NCBI RefSeq assembly: GCF_029963765.1
Contig: NZ_JALBYU010000016.1
Location: forward strand, 62,001-126,000
Direction of reading: 5' to 3'
From: Pseudomonas sp. UYIF39
GTDB taxonomy: Bacteria; Pseudomonadota; Gammaproteobacteria; Pseudomonadales; Pseudomonadaceae
DNA length: 64,000 nucleotides
How positions within the stretch are numbered: the first letter of the stretch is position 1; every line of letters starts with the position of its first letter. The notes beneath the pieces were generated by a model that was not told where the DNA came from, did no database searches, and saw nothing but the letters and a program-made list of their open reading frames with translations. A program made the translations under genes and the position numbers. Shown one piece after another: positions 27,236-36,595 of this stretch.

Positions 27236-27952
27236 TCAGCGATTGATGTGCAACTCCACTCGACGGTTTTTCGCCCGTCCTTCTTCCGTTTCGTTATCGG
27301 CCACCGGCTGACTTTGGCCCTTGCCCTCGCTGGTGAGCTTGTTCGGCGTCACGCCCTGACTCAACAGGTAGGCCGCCACGCTACTGGCGCGACGTTCCGA
27401 GAGTGCCTGGTTATAGGTATCCGAGCCGACGCTGTCGGTATGACCGATCACCTTGATGCTCACCACATCGGCGCTTTGCAGTTTCGGCATCAGCGAATCC
27501 AGCTTGCTCTGCGCGGCAGGGGTCAGTTCGGATTGGTTGAAGGCAAACAGCACGTCGCCCGCGTCGCTCAGGGTGATGACCTCCGATTGAGCAGGTTCTG
27601 GTTTCACACTGGCCGGGTACTGCGGCAATGGGCAACCATGATGTTCGACGGGGGTATTGGCCGGCGTATCAGGGCAGCGATCACGTCGATCGAAGACACC
27701 ATCGTTGTCTTCGTCGCCATCCTGGGCGTAACAGATCAAGCCACCGGTCAAGATACCAAGCGCCGCTCCGCCGGCCGCCCAACCGCCACTTTCGAGAGCG
27801 CCCAGACCTCCGCCGACCAGGCCGCCGATAACGCTGCAGATTGGCCAGGTTCGTTGATTGAGGGGGGCGGTGCCATCGCTGTGAGTAGCGCAACCGGTCA
27901 ACAGGCTGCCAAGCAGCACAACCGGCAAGACGGTCCGTGTGAGAACACTCAT
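27236..27952 (-). CDS. OmpA-family lipoprotein with thrombospondin type-3 repeats (paralogue A)
   Basis: 238 residues. Lipobox LLTGC (Cys21); a glycine-rich hydrophobic hairpin (GGLVGGGLGALESGG region); an acidic calcium-binding-type stretch GDEDNDGVFDRRDRCPDTP; and a C-terminal OmpA domain with VIGHTDSVGSDTYNQALSER and AKNRRVELHI. Likely an outer-membrane lipoprotein contacting peptidoglycan. It is closely similar in design to the gene at 28043 just upstream, pointing to duplication. The ribosome site lies in the base of a leader hairpin. Confidence 0.88.
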   Translation of the reverse strand: MSVLTRTVLPVVLLGSLLTGCATHSDGTAPLNQRTWPICSVIGGLVGGGLGALESGGWAAGGAALGILTGGLICYAQDGDEDNDGVFDRRDRCPDTPANTPVEHHGCPLPQYPASVKPEPAQSEVITLSDAGDVLFAFNQSELTPAAQSKLDSLMPKLQSADVVSIKVIGHTDSVGSDTYNQALSERRASSVAAYLLSQGVTPNKLTSEGKGQSQPVADNETEEGRAKNRRVELHINR

Positions 27953-27962
27953 GGTGAAAGCT

Positions 27963-28006
27963 CCTGTGTTACCGGCCAATGCCGGTCACACAGGAGTAAA
28001 GACCCG
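27963..28006 (-). promoter_or_regulatory. Leader hairpin plus conserved box upstream of OmpA paralogue A
   Basis: Reading the minus strand: CGGGTCTTTACT (28006-27995), then a hairpin of two 14-base arms (27994-27981 and 27976-27963, 13 of 14 paired, four-base loop). The 3' arm runs into the AGGAG ribosome site nine bases before the ATG. The same box and a similar hairpin occur at 28749-28791. Confidence 0.6.
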
Positions 28007-28042
28007 CATCAGCGACTGCACAAGCCGCGGAGTACGAGGGGT

Positions 28043-28738
28043 TTAGCGGTTGATTTTGATTTCCGTGCGACGGTTCATCGAGCGGCCGTCAGCGGTTTTG
28101 TTATCGGCAACCGGCTGGCTTTCACCGGCACCGGTAACAGACACGAATTCGCTGCGGGGTATGCCTTGGGAAATCAGGTATTCAACCACCGAGTGCGCAC
28201 GACGATCCGACAGTTTCTGGTTATAGGTATCGCTGCCAACACTGTCGGTGTGACCGGTTACAGTCAGTTGGGCGTTAGGCGCTTCCCCTTTCAAGCGAGT
28301 GGCGATTTTATCGAGTACCACTTTGTCGGCAGGGGTCAGAGTGGCCTTGTCGAACTGGAAGTGAACATCGCGAATGACGATGACTTCTTCTTTAACCACA
28401 ACCGCTTCTTCGACCACTGGCGCAGGCACCGGTGGAGGGCAACCGTCGGCATCGACGCGCACGCCTCTAGGTGTACCCGGGCACTTGTCGCGGCTATCCG
28501 GCACGCCATCGCCGTCTTCGTCGCCATCACCGTGAACCCAGCAATAGGCCGCAGCTGTGCCGCCGACGAGCAGCGCGCCATACCCCGCCCATGCCGAGCT
28601 CTCGGTCGCGCCGAGACCTGCACCCACGACACCACCGACCGCCGCACAGGTCGGCCAGTCGGTTTTCTGCAAACCTGCGCAACCAGTCAACACACTGGTT
28701 AGCAGAACCAAGGGTAATGCTGTGCGAACTATGCTCAT
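28043..28738 (-). CDS. OmpA-family lipoprotein with thrombospondin type-3 repeats (paralogue B)
   Basis: 231 residues. Lipobox VLTGC (Cys20), glycine-rich hairpin (VGGVVGAGLGATESSAWAG), acidic GDGDEDGDGVPDSRDKCPGT calcium-binding-type repeats, and an OmpA domain with VTGHTDSVGSDTYNQKLSDR and SMNRRTEIKI. Same architecture and neighbouring position as paralogue A. It is expected in the outer membrane with its C-terminal domain gripping peptidoglycan. It has the same leader design. Confidence 0.9.
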   Translation of the reverse strand: MSIVRTALPLVLLTSVLTGCAGLQKTDWPTCAAVGGVVGAGLGATESSAWAGYGALLVGGTAAAYCWVHGDGDEDGDGVPDSRDKCPGTPRGVRVDADGCPPPVPAPVVEEAVVVKEEVIVIRDVHFQFDKATLTPADKVVLDKIATRLKGEAPNAQLTVTGHTDSVGSDTYNQKLSDRRAHSVVEYLISQGIPRSEFVSVTGAGESQPVADNKTADGRSMNRRTEIKINR

Positions 28739-28748
28739 CTAGTTTTCT

Positions 28749-28791
28749 CCTGAAGGATCGGCTTAGAACCGATTCAGGTAGTAAAGACCCG
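28749..28791 (-). promoter_or_regulatory. Leader hairpin plus conserved box upstream of OmpA paralogue B
   Basis: On the minus strand the box CGGGTCTTTACT (28791-28780) is followed one base later by a hairpin (28778-28769 with 28761-28749, 10 paired bases with a three-base bulge). Its 3' arm overlaps the AGGAG ribosome site. The box is identical to the one at 27995-28006. Confidence 0.6.
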
Positions 28792-28928
28792 AGTTTTAAT
28801 CTCCGCCAGCAATAGGCCATTGCAGTTTTGACCCGTGTTCACGGCACATCGGCGCTTTTGGGACAAACCAGCTCTAGGCCCGGCCCTTTGAGCAAGCTAG
28901 TCTTGGCAGCTCTGATTGAGGATCTTCG

Positions 28929-29426
28929 ATGATTGCAGGTATTTCTTCGCGCACGCCCCAGCAGGCGTTGGCCGCTTTGCTTGATCTTTATGCCCCCGCG
29001 CGCCTGTTGCTGATTGGCGCCAGCGAGTTCCCCGCGCTTGAGGCCTTCAAGCTGGCGCACCCGGACACTTGTGTTGCCCATGCGGCACCTGGGGCATTGC
29101 CGGCCGAATTGGCGGCGCGCCGGTTTGACCTGGCGCTGGTGGTCGATTGCCTCGAACACTTGCCCAAACGCGATGGCCTGAACCTGTTGGGCGGGATCCG
29201 TAACCTCAACGCCAGTCGCATCGCGGTGCTGGCGGACTTGCCGGCCAGCGGCTGGCAGGAGACCGATTTTTTCTCCCTGGCCCTGCAAGCCAGCGAACGC
29301 TTCCAGCGCGACGATCAAGTGCTGACCCTGTTCACCTATGATCTGCTTGACTACAAACAAGTACCCGACTGGCTTAACTCACGGTTCTGGGCCAATCCGG
29401 AAAACTTCGGGAAATATTGGTGGTAA
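28929..29426 (+). CDS. DUF6231-type protein, methyltransferase-like fold
   Basis: 165 residues. [16 protein letters not shown] and [20 protein letters not shown] resemble the SAM-binding and post-motif regions of class I methyltransferases, but the full motif I glycine pattern is absent. The C-terminus [16 protein letters not shown] is distinctive and typical of a conserved pseudomonad family. Four bases separate it from the YchJ gene, so they probably form an operon. Confidence 0.7.
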   Translation: MIAGISSRTPQQALAALLDLYAPARLLLIGASEFPALEAFKLAHPDTCVAHAAPGALPAELAARRFDLALVVDCLEHLPKRDGLNLLGGIRNLNASRIAVLADLPASGWQETDFFSLALQASERFQRDDQVLTLFTYDLLDYKQVPDWLNSRFWANPENFGKYWW

Positions 29427-29430
29427 CGCA

Positions 29431-29907
29431 ATGAGTACATCCATTTGCCCCTGCGGTAGCGGCACCCTCCTTGATGCCTGCTGCGGCCATTACCATTCCG
29501 GTCATCCGGCGCCGTGTGCCGAAGCCTTGATGCGTTCGCGCTACAGCGCCTATGTGCTGGGGCTGATCGATTATCTGGTGGCGACCACCCTGCCCGCACA
29601 ACAGGCAGGCCTCGATCGGCAGTCCATCAGCGACTGGAGCGCCCAAAGCACCTGGCTGGGCCTTGAAGTGGAAAGCTCCGAGGTCTTGGGCGGTCAGCCG
29701 GAACATGCCTTCGTGACCTTCACCGCGCGCTGGCACGACGGCAGCGGTGAGCACAGCCACCGCGAGCGCTCGTCGTTTGTGCAGAACGCCGGCCACTGGT
29801 ACTTCATCGACCCGACCGTACAACTCAAGGCCGGACGCAATGATGCGTGCCCTTGCGCCAGCGGGCAGAAGTTCAAGAAATGTTGTGCGGGTTATTTCAG
29901 CAGTTGA
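29431..29907 (+). CDS. YchJ-family (UPF0225) SEC-C zinc-binding protein
   Basis: 158 residues. An N-terminal CPCGSG motif and a C-terminal SEC-C motif ([13 protein letters not shown]) bracket a nuclear-transport-factor-2-like fold (for example [13 protein letters not shown] and [12 protein letters not shown]). Start 29431 is chosen because [11 protein letters not shown] is the family N-terminus. SEC-C motifs bind zinc; the biochemical role is unknown. Confidence 0.9.
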   Translation: MSTSICPCGSGTLLDACCGHYHSGHPAPCAEALMRSRYSAYVLGLIDYLVATTLPAQQAGLDRQSISDWSAQSTWLGLEVESSEVLGGQPEHAFVTFTARWHDGSGEHSHRERSSFVQNAGHWYFIDPTVQLKAGRNDACPCASGQKFKKCCAGYFSS

Positions 29908-29952
29908 TGTAACCCCCGAGAGGCTAGACTGGGCATCAAAGGGAGTCACCCC

Positions 29953-30447
29953 ATGCTCAGTCAGCGGCGCGTCTTTCAAACCCTCACCCTGCTCCTGTTT
30001 CTGGGGCTCGGCGGCTGTGCGTCCTGGTTCGGCGACGATGAACCGGAACCGCAGGTGCATCTGGTCAAGGTCGAAGTCGTCCAGGCCAAACTGATGCAGC
30101 AACGATTCCTTTTGCACTTTCGCGTCGACAACCCCAACGACAGCGATCTGACAGTACGGGGCATCGAGTACCGCATACACTTGGGCGACATGCTGCTGAC
30201 CGAAGGCGAGCACGAACATTGGTTTACGGTCGGTCCCAAACACAGTGCCTACTTTAAAGTACCTATCCGTACCAACCTGTGGCCCAAGGTGCGGGAGCTG
30301 GTGAAACTGCTGAAAAAACCCAAGCAGCCCATTCCCTATCGTCTGGAAGGTGAACTGGAAACCGGTTTATTCATCGCGCACTACGTGCACCTGGCGCGCA
30401 ATGGCGTGATAATCCCCGCCGATTTAATTCCGGAGCAAAACCGATGA
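29953..30447 (+). CDS. LEA type-2 (water stress and hypersensitive response domain) lipoprotein
   Basis: 164 residues. Lipobox LGGCA after the hydrophobic stretch [12 protein letters not shown], then a LEA-2 domain with the characteristic [20 protein letters not shown]. Probably an outer-membrane or periplasmic lipoprotein linked to desiccation or envelope stress. Its stop overlaps the start of the histidine-rich gene (ATGA at 30444). Confidence 0.85.
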   Translation: MLSQRRVFQTLTLLLFLGLGGCASWFGDDEPEPQVHLVKVEVVQAKLMQQRFLLHFRVDNPNDSDLTVRGIEYRIHLGDMLLTEGEHEHWFTVGPKHSAYFKVPIRTNLWPKVRELVKLLKKPKQPIPYRLEGELETGLFIAHYVHLARNGVIIPADLIPEQNR

Positions 30448-30653
30448 CCCAGCAACCCCATGTCCATGGCCCTGACTGCAACCACGATCATGACCATCAC
30501 GACCACCACGATCACGACCATGGCCATGTCCACGGCCCGAACTGCGGCCACGCCCACCAGGAACCGGTGCGCAACGCCCTCAAAGACGTCGGCCGCAACG
30601 ACCCTTGCCCCTGCGGCAACGGCAAGAAATTCAAGAAGTGCCACGGCGCATAG
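30444..30653 (+). CDS. Histidine-rich SEC-C metal-binding mini-protein
   Basis: 69 residues. The first 38 carry 14 histidines alternating with aspartates plus two cysteines ([20 protein letters not shown]), a strong potential metal-binding cluster. The C-terminus is a SEC-C zinc motif [17 protein letters not shown]. It is translationally coupled to the LEA-2 lipoprotein and one gene from YchJ, which also ends in SEC-C. A zinc or nickel buffering or delivery role is inferred only. Confidence 0.8.
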   Translation: MTQQPHVHGPDCNHDHDHHDHHDHDHGHVHGPNCGHAHQEPVRNALKDVGRNDPCPCGNGKKFKKCHGA

Positions 30654-30676
30654 TGCGTTGAAGCACTGCTCTGCGC

Positions 30677-30702
30677 AGGAGTCGGGCATCCCCCGGCTCC
30701 TA
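30677..30702. repeat. Small imperfect palindrome after the SEC-C gene
   Basis: AGGAGTCGGG and CCCGGCTCCT pair at 9 of 10 positions around a short loop. It resembles a REP-type or terminator hairpin between convergent genes. Confidence 0.5.
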
Positions 30703-30709
30703 CAACGTT

Positions 30710-31282
30710 TTAGCCAGCGGCAAGCATTTTTTCAGTGCTGACAACCGTCGCATATTCGCCCTGCAAATTACCCAGCGACATCGCATGCACTTCTTCGGCT
30801 GTATGGGCTTTACCAAAGTAGTCAGCCTTGCCGAAGGTAAAACACGCATCCTCCACGACCCACGTTTCAAACCCCAGATTACCGGCCGTTCGCGCCGTGG
30901 ATTCCACTGAGTTGTTGGTCGCTACGCCGACAATGACCAACTGATCGATCCCCGCCTCTCGCAAAGTTCGCTCGAGCCCCGTCGCACAAAACGCATCCGG
31001 CACCTGCTTTTGAATAAGCAGCTCACCGGTCTGTGGCTGAAACCGTTCCTGAAATTCCACCCCCGATTGCTGCGGCCAGAACACCGAGTCAGGTGAACGG
31101 GACAAGTGCTGCACGTGAATGAGCGGTCGCCCGGTTCGACGCCAATGCGCTAGCAAATCGAGAATTCGCTGCTCGGCGTGAGGATTATTTCGGCGACCCA
31201 ACTTGGAATGCAGGATGCCTTTTTGTTGATCGATGATGATCAGCGCCGCGTTGGTTTTGAGCTCCATGCCGGTTTTTCTCAT
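30710..31282 (-). CDS. Isochorismatase-family cysteine-hydrolase-like protein with Ser at the nucleophile position
   Basis: 190 residues. AALIIIDQQKGIL supplies the family aspartate, and the lysine is in LIQKQVPDAFCATGL. The motif that normally holds the nucleophilic cysteine reads VGVATNNSVESTARTAG, with Ser in its place. Members with this pattern are common, so it may define a subfamily with different chemistry. Substrate unknown. A start five codons in (MELKTNAALI) is also possible. Confidence 0.82.
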   Translation of the reverse strand: MRKTGMELKTNAALIIIDQQKGILHSKLGRRNNPHAEQRILDLLAHWRRTGRPLIHVQHLSRSPDSVFWPQQSGVEFQERFQPQTGELLIQKQVPDAFCATGLERTLREAGIDQLVIVGVATNNSVESTARTAGNLGFETWVVEDACFTFGKADYFGKAHTAEEVHAMSLGNLQGEYATVVSTEKMLAAG

Positions 31283-31625
31283 GCGGGGTCATTGAATTTC
31301 CCGCACTTCAGCATCACCTCTTCCTACAGGCAAGCTATTGATAGAGGCGGCGATCTTTTTCCGTTCCACAGACAAATCCTGAAATAACCTGATACCCCGC
31401 TTGCGCGGCCACCTCCTGCTCACTAACGTAGCGCCTTTACTGTGCCCGGCCTCGGAAGTCCGTTCATCTTTTGACGAGTGGCTAATGTTGTCAGACAAGG
31501 CGCCGCGACCAGTCATAGCCCGCTATGGCGAGGAACGGCAACGCAGTCTGGCGACATTAGACGCCGTCAAAAGTGAACGGCGACTTTCGAGGCCGGGCAC
31601 CACTACCCCCCGCAGGAGCTTTGCC
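31283..31625. other. Gene-free divergent region upstream of the acylase gene
   Basis: About 340 bp between divergent genes. Open frames here lack family character and ribosome sites. It probably contains both promoters, but no element can be named. Confidence 0.4.
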
Positions 31626-34076
31626 ATGGCCTCGCCAGCCCTTTCACATTTTCTTCCCCGGTTCGGCGTTGCCGCAGCAGTGGCCAGTGTTTTGAGCCTG
31701 ACCGGTTGTCAGACCTGGAACACCCAGGACACCCTCCCGCCGACCACCGGTGTGCAGCCGCTCAAAGGCCTGGCGCAGAACGTTTCGGTACGCCGCAATG
31801 CCATGGGCATGCCGTTGATCGAAAGCAACACTTTCCACGACGCGTTGTTCACCCTGGGTTACGTCCACGCCACCGACCGCATCACGCAAATGGTCACCCT
31901 GCGCCTGTTGGCTCAGGGCCGTTTGTCGGAGATGTCCGGTTCGGACCTGCTCGACGCTGACCGCTACATGCGCGCCGTCAATCTGAAGAAAAGCGCCGGC
32001 GAGCTGTACAAGGCGTCTTCGCCGCGCCTCAAACGCTTCTTCGAAGTCTATGCCCGCGGCGTCAACGCCTACCTGTTCCGCTATCGCGACAAACTGCCGG
32101 CAGACCTCGCGGCCACCGGCTACAAGCCTGAATATTGGAAACCGGAAGACTCGGCGCTGATTTTCTGCCTGCTGAACTTCAGCCAGTCGGCCAACCTGCC
32201 GGAAGAGATTGCCTCGCTGATGCTGGCCCAGACCGTCAGCACCGACAAGCTCCCGTGGCTGACGCCATCTGCCCCCGATGAAAAACTGCCGCTGGCCGAA
32301 GCTGAAAAACTTCAGGGCATCAAGCTCAACGGGCAAATCCCGGGCCTGGCCGAGATCAGCAAAGCCACGAGCCAACTGTCCGATCTGAATTTGCTGGGCG
32401 CCACCTCCTCGAACAACTGGGCGATCGGCCCGCAACGCAGCCGCAGCGGCAAAAGCCTGCTGGCCAGCGACAGCCACGGACCACTGGGCGTGCCGTCGTT
32501 GTTCAGTTACGTGCAGATCCGCGCGCCGAAGTACCAGGCTTCTGGCGTAACCATTGCCGGTTTACCGATGGTACTCGGCGGTTTCAACGGCAAAGTGGCC
32601 TGGAGCATGACCACCGTCATGGGCGACAACCAGGACCTGTTCCTGGAAAAAATCAAACGCCAGGGCAATGGTCTTTCCTACGAGGTCGGCGGCAAATGGC
32701 AGCCGGCAATCGTGCGAAACGAAACCTACTTCGTCAAAGGCCAGCGGCCGATTCGCGAAGTGGTATACGAAACCCGCCATGGCCCGCTGCTCAACAGTGC
32801 CCAAGGCACGACGCTGGCCAACGGTTTCGGCCTGGCCTTGCAGACGCCGAACTTCACCGATGACAAGACCCTGGACGCGTTTTTCGACCTGTCCCGGGCG
32901 CAGACCGTCGAGAAAGCCTCGGACGCCAGCCGTGAAATCCGCGCCATTGCGCTGAACCTGGTATTTGCCGACGCCAGCAACATAGGCTGGCAAGTCACCG
33001 GGCGTTACCCGAACCGTCGCGAAGGTGAAGGCCTGCTGCCGTCGCCGGGCTGGGAAAGTCGTTACGATTGGGATGGTTACGCCGACCCGATGCTCCATCC
33101 CTATGACCAGGATCCGGCCCAAGGCTGGCTCGGCACCGCCAACCAGCGAGTCATTCCGCATGGCTACGGCATGCAGCTGTCCAATTCATGGTCGGCGCCG
33201 GAGCGTGGCGAACGCCTGGCCGAACTGGCCGGCGTGGGTAAACACGACACGCGCAGCCTGATCGCGATGCAATACGACCAGACCACCACTTTCGCTGCCA
33301 AGCTGAAGAAAATGTTCGAAGCACCGGGCATGGCCAAGCCACTCAAGCAGGCCATCGAAGCGTTGCCTGAGACGGATCGTGGCAAGGCTCGCGAGGCTTA
33401 TACCCGCTTGATGGCCTTCGACGGCAAACTCAGCCCGACCTCCGCTGATGCAGCGATTTACGAGCTGTTCCTGCAGCAAAGCACCCAACAGATTTTCCTC
33501 GACGAACTGGGCCCGGAAAGCAGCCCGGCGTGGAAAGCCTTTATCGCCAACGGCAAGTTGTCCTACGCGGCCCAGGCCGATCACCTGCTGGGTCGTGAGG
33601 ACAGTCCGTTCTGGGATGACACTCGCACACCGCAGAAAGAAGATAAACCGGCGATCCTCGCCCGCAGTCTGGCGGCAGCGATCAGCGCGGGCGACAGTCA
33701 GTTAGGCGGCGATCACAAAGCCTGGCAGTGGGGCAAACTGCACCGCTACGAATGGAAAAACACCAGCGGCCAGTCGGTGCGCGGTCCGCTTGCGGCCGGC
33801 GGCGACCACACCACGCTGAATACCTCGGCGTTCGCCTGGGGTCAGGATTTCAACACCACCCTGGCGCCAGCCATGCGCTTTATCGTTGACTTCGGCCAGG
33901 CGGAACCGCTGATGGGGCAGAACGGTACGGGGCAATCCGGCAATCCGGCGAGTGCGAACTACCTCGACAGCATTGATCCTTGGCTGAAGGGGCAATACAT
34001 GAGCTTGCCGATGCAGCCGCAGAACTTTGACAAGGTGTATGGCAACAAGCGGTTGACGCTAACACCTGGCAAGTAA
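31626..34076 (+). CDS. Penicillin acylase-family lipoprotein (Ntn hydrolase)
   Basis: 816 residues. AGGAG precedes the ATG at 31626; the frame is open further upstream but the lipoprotein signal (SLTGC, Cys28) fits only this start. Penicillin-acylase pattern: an alpha chain ending before [12 protein letters not shown], where Ser262 is the predicted autocatalytic N-terminal nucleophile of the beta chain; [18 protein letters not shown] and the late asparagine region follow. Family members hydrolyse beta-lactam side chains or acyl-homoserine lactones (PvdQ, QuiP). The lipobox suggests an envelope-attached enzyme. Confidence 0.9.
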   Translation: MASPALSHFLPRFGVAAAVASVLSLTGCQTWNTQDTLPPTTGVQPLKGLAQNVSVRRNAMGMPLIESNTFHDALFTLGYVHATDRITQMVTLRLLAQGRLSEMSGSDLLDADRYMRAVNLKKSAGELYKASSPRLKRFFEVYARGVNAYLFRYRDKLPADLAATGYKPEYWKPEDSALIFCLLNFSQSANLPEEIASLMLAQTVSTDKLPWLTPSAPDEKLPLAEAEKLQGIKLNGQIPGLAEISKATSQLSDLNLLGATSSNNWAIGPQRSRSGKSLLASDSHGPLGVPSLFSYVQIRAPKYQASGVTIAGLPMVLGGFNGKVAWSMTTVMGDNQDLFLEKIKRQGNGLSYEVGGKWQPAIVRNETYFVKGQRPIREVVYETRHGPLLNSAQGTTLANGFGLALQTPNFTDDKTLDAFFDLSRAQTVEKASDASREIRAIALNLVFADASNIGWQVTGRYPNRREGEGLLPSPGWESRYDWDGYADPMLHPYDQDPAQGWLGTANQRVIPHGYGMQLSNSWSAPERGERLAELAGVGKHDTRSLIAMQYDQTTTFAAKLKKMFEAPGMAKPLKQAIEALPETDRGKAREAYTRLMAFDGKLSPTSADAAIYELFLQQSTQQIFLDELGPESSPAWKAFIANGKLSYAAQADHLLGREDSPFWDDTRTPQKEDKPAILARSLAAAISAGDSQLGGDHKAWQWGKLHRYEWKNTSGQSVRGPLAAGGDHTTLNTSAFAWGQDFNTTLAPAMRFIVDFGQAEPLMGQNGTGQSGNPASANYLDSIDPWLKGQYMSLPMQPQNFDKVYGNKRLTLTPGK

Positions 34077-34297
34077 GGCTCCCACATGGATTTGTGCCAT
34101 TGCGAACCAAGTTGGTGCGGCTATTTTCCGGCGCCCGTTTTCGTGCACAAATCCCTCCTTGCCATTTCTTGAATCACCTTTTAAAACACTTGTTCGGGAC
34201 TCTGGTTCGGAAATTGCTACTTTCGTAAGGTCTTACGCTTTCCAGTAACAATAATTCTGCGCCACAAGCGCTCATATTGGTTTTTAGGGATTGAATA

Positions 34298-35080
34298 ATG
34301 AAAAAAGCATTGCTGACCCTTTCTGCACTGGCGTTGTGCATGGCAGCCGGTTCCGCGCTGGCCAAGGAATACAAGGAATTGCGTTTTGGCGTTGATCCTT
34401 CCTACGCTCCGTTTGAGTCAAAAGCGGCTGACGGTAGCCTGGTAGGCTTCGACATCGATCTGGGTAACGCGATCTGCGCCGAGTTGAAGGTCAAGTGCAA
34501 ATGGGTTGAAAGCGATTTCGACGGCATGATTCCGGGCCTGAAGGCCAATAAATTCGACGGCGTGATCTCTTCGATGACCGTCACCCCGGCCCGCGAAAAA
34601 GTCATCGACTTCTCCAGCGAGCTGTTCTCCGGCCCAACCGCTTACGTATTCAAGAAAGGTTCCGGCCTGACCGAAGACGTCGCTTCGATGAAGGGCAAAA
34701 CCGTCGGCTACGAGCAAGGCACCATTCAGGAAGCCTATGCCAAGGCCGTTCTGGACAAGGCTGGCGTGAAAACCCAGGCCTATCAGAATCAGGATCAGGT
34801 GTATTCCGACCTGACTTCCGGTCGCCTCGACGCAGCGATCCAGGACATGCTGCAAGCCGAACTGAGCTTTTTGAAATCGCCAAATGGCGCCGATTACGAA
34901 ATCAGCAAGCCGGTGGACAGCGAATTACTGCCAGCCAAAACGGCTGTCGGTATCTCGAAAGGTAACAAAGACCTCAAGGCACTTTTGGATAAAGGTATCA
35001 AAGCGTTACACGACGATGGCACCTACGCCACCATTCAGAAGAAACACTTTGGCGATCTGAATCTGTACAGCGGCAAATAA
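34298..35080 (+). CDS. aotJ: Arginine/ornithine-type ABC transporter periplasmic binding protein (AotJ/ArgT-like)
   Basis: 260 residues. Signal peptide KALLTLSALALCMAAGSALA, then the polar amino-acid binding fold with LRFGVDPSYAPFESK, LVGFDIDLGNAICAEL and WVESDFDGMIPGLKANKFD, typical of LAO-type proteins. Captures basic amino acids in the periplasm for the permeases encoded downstream. A hairpin terminator after the gene probably raises its expression relative to them. Confidence 0.92.
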   Translation: MKKALLTLSALALCMAAGSALAKEYKELRFGVDPSYAPFESKAADGSLVGFDIDLGNAICAELKVKCKWVESDFDGMIPGLKANKFDGVISSMTVTPAREKVIDFSSELFSGPTAYVFKKGSGLTEDVASMKGKTVGYEQGTIQEAYAKAVLDKAGVKTQAYQNQDQVYSDLTSGRLDAAIQDMLQAELSFLKSPNGADYEISKPVDSELLPAKTAVGISKGNKDLKALLDKGIKALHDDGTYATIQKKHFGDLNLYSGK

Positions 35081-35086
35081 TGCCCG

Positions 35087-35115
35087 GCGCCCATCTTGCG
35101 ATGGGCGCTTTTTTC
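35087..35115 (+). terminator. Hairpin terminator between aotJ and aotQ
   Basis: GCGCCCAT (35087-35094) pairs with ATGGGCGC (35101-35108), followed by six Ts. It lies between the binding-protein stop and the permease start, matching the livK arrangement at 846-878. Confidence 0.85.
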
Positions 35116-35136
35116 ATCCGATCAGGTTGCTGATTT

Positions 35137-35865
35137 ATGCTCGAAAACCTACTACAAAACCTGGGGCTCTCAGCCTTCAGCCTTCAGGGCTTCGGTCCGT
35201 TGCTGATGGAAGGCACCTGGATGACCATCAAATTGTCGGTATTGTCGCTGTTGGTGGCCGTATTGCTCGGGCTGCTCGGCGCCAGTGCCAAGCTGTCAAA
35301 AGTCAAACTGGTGCGCGTACCGGCCCAGATCTACACCACACTGATTCGCGGTGTGCCGGACCTGGTACTGATGCTGTTGATCTTCTACAGCCTGCAAACC
35401 TGGCTGACGTCGTTTACCGATTTCATGGAATGGGAATACATCGAGATCAACCCGTTCAGCGCCGGGGTCATCACCCTGGGCTTCATTTATGGCGCGTATT
35501 TCACCGAAACCTTCCGTGGAGCGATTCTCGCGGTCCCACGGGGCCAGGTCGAAGCCGCTACCGCGTATGGCCTCAAGCGCGGCCAGCGTTTCTGGATCGT
35601 TATTTTCCCGCAAATGATGCGTTTTGCCCTGCCGGGTATCGGTAACAACTGGATGGTGATGCTCAAAGCCACCGCACTGGTCTCGATCATCGGCCTGGCC
35701 GACCTGGTCAAGGCGGCGCAGGATGCCGGCAAAAGCACTTATCAGCTGTTCTACTTCCTGGTGCTTGCAGCACTGATTTACCTACTGATTACCAGCGCCT
35801 CCAACTTCGTCCTGCGCTGGCTCGAACGCCGCTACGCTGCCGGTTCCCGGGAGGCCGTACGATGA
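35137..35865 (+). CDS. aotQ: Basic amino acid ABC transporter permease (AotQ/HisQ-like)
   Basis: 242-residue inner-membrane permease. EAATAYGLKRGQRFWIVIFP is the conserved permease loop that contacts the ATPase, and IRGVPDLVLMLLIFYSLQTW is typical of HisQ/ArtQ. It overlaps aotM by 4 bp (ATGA at 35862). Confidence 0.92.
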   Translation: MLENLLQNLGLSAFSLQGFGPLLMEGTWMTIKLSVLSLLVAVLLGLLGASAKLSKVKLVRVPAQIYTTLIRGVPDLVLMLLIFYSLQTWLTSFTDFMEWEYIEINPFSAGVITLGFIYGAYFTETFRGAILAVPRGQVEAATAYGLKRGQRFWIVIFPQMMRFALPGIGNNWMVMLKATALVSIIGLADLVKAAQDAGKSTYQLFYFLVLAALIYLLITSASNFVLRWLERRYAAGSREAVR

Positions 35866-36572
35866 TCGAACTCTTGCAGGAATACTGGAAAGCTTTCCTT
35901 TATACCGACGGCTACAACATCACCGGCCTGGCCATGACCATGTGGCTGCTCAGTGCGTCGATCTTCATCGGTTTTCTGGTGTCGATTCCACTCTCTATCG
36001 CCCGGGTTTCGCCGAACTTCTACATCCGCTGGCCGGTGCAGTTCTACACCTACCTGTTCCGCGGTACGCCGTTGTACATCCAGCTGCTGATTTGCTACAC
36101 CGGTATCTACAGCCTGGCCGCCGTGCGCGCCCAACCCGTACTGGATGCGTTCTTTCGCGATGCGATGAACTGCACGGTCCTGGCCTTCGCCCTGAACACC
36201 TGCGCCTACACCACGGAGATTTTCGCCGGGGCGATCCGCAGCATGAACCACGGTGAAGTCGAAGCGGCCAAGGCTTACGGTCTGACAGGCTGGAAGCTTT
36301 ATGCCTACGTGATCATGCCTTCGGCCCTGCGTCGTTCGTTGCCTTATTACAGCAACGAAGTGATTTTGATGCTGCACTCAACCACCGTGGCATTCACCGC
36401 GACCATCCCGGACATCTTGAAAGTCGCGCGGGACGCCAACTCGGCGACCTTCCTGACGTTCCAGTCGTTCGGCATCGCTGCGCTGATCTACCTGACCGTT
36501 ACCTTTGCGCTGGTCGGCCTGTTCCGCCTCGCCGAACGCCGATGGCTGGCCTTCCTTGGGCCGACCCACTAG
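35862..36572 (+). CDS. aotM: Basic amino acid ABC transporter permease (AotM/HisM-like)
   Basis: 236-residue partner permease. FRGTPLYIQLLICYTGIYSL and EVEAAKAYGLTGWKLYAYVI are the HisM-type motifs. Forms the transmembrane pore with AotQ. Ends 23 bp before aotO. Confidence 0.92.
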   Translation: MIELLQEYWKAFLYTDGYNITGLAMTMWLLSASIFIGFLVSIPLSIARVSPNFYIRWPVQFYTYLFRGTPLYIQLLICYTGIYSLAAVRAQPVLDAFFRDAMNCTVLAFALNTCAYTTEIFAGAIRSMNHGEVEAAKAYGLTGWKLYAYVIMPSALRRSLPYYSNEVILMLHSTTVAFTATIPDILKVARDANSATFLTFQSFGIAALIYLTVTFALVGLFRLAERRWLAFLGPTH

Positions 36573-36595
36573 ACCCGCTTTAGGAATAAAGAGAC

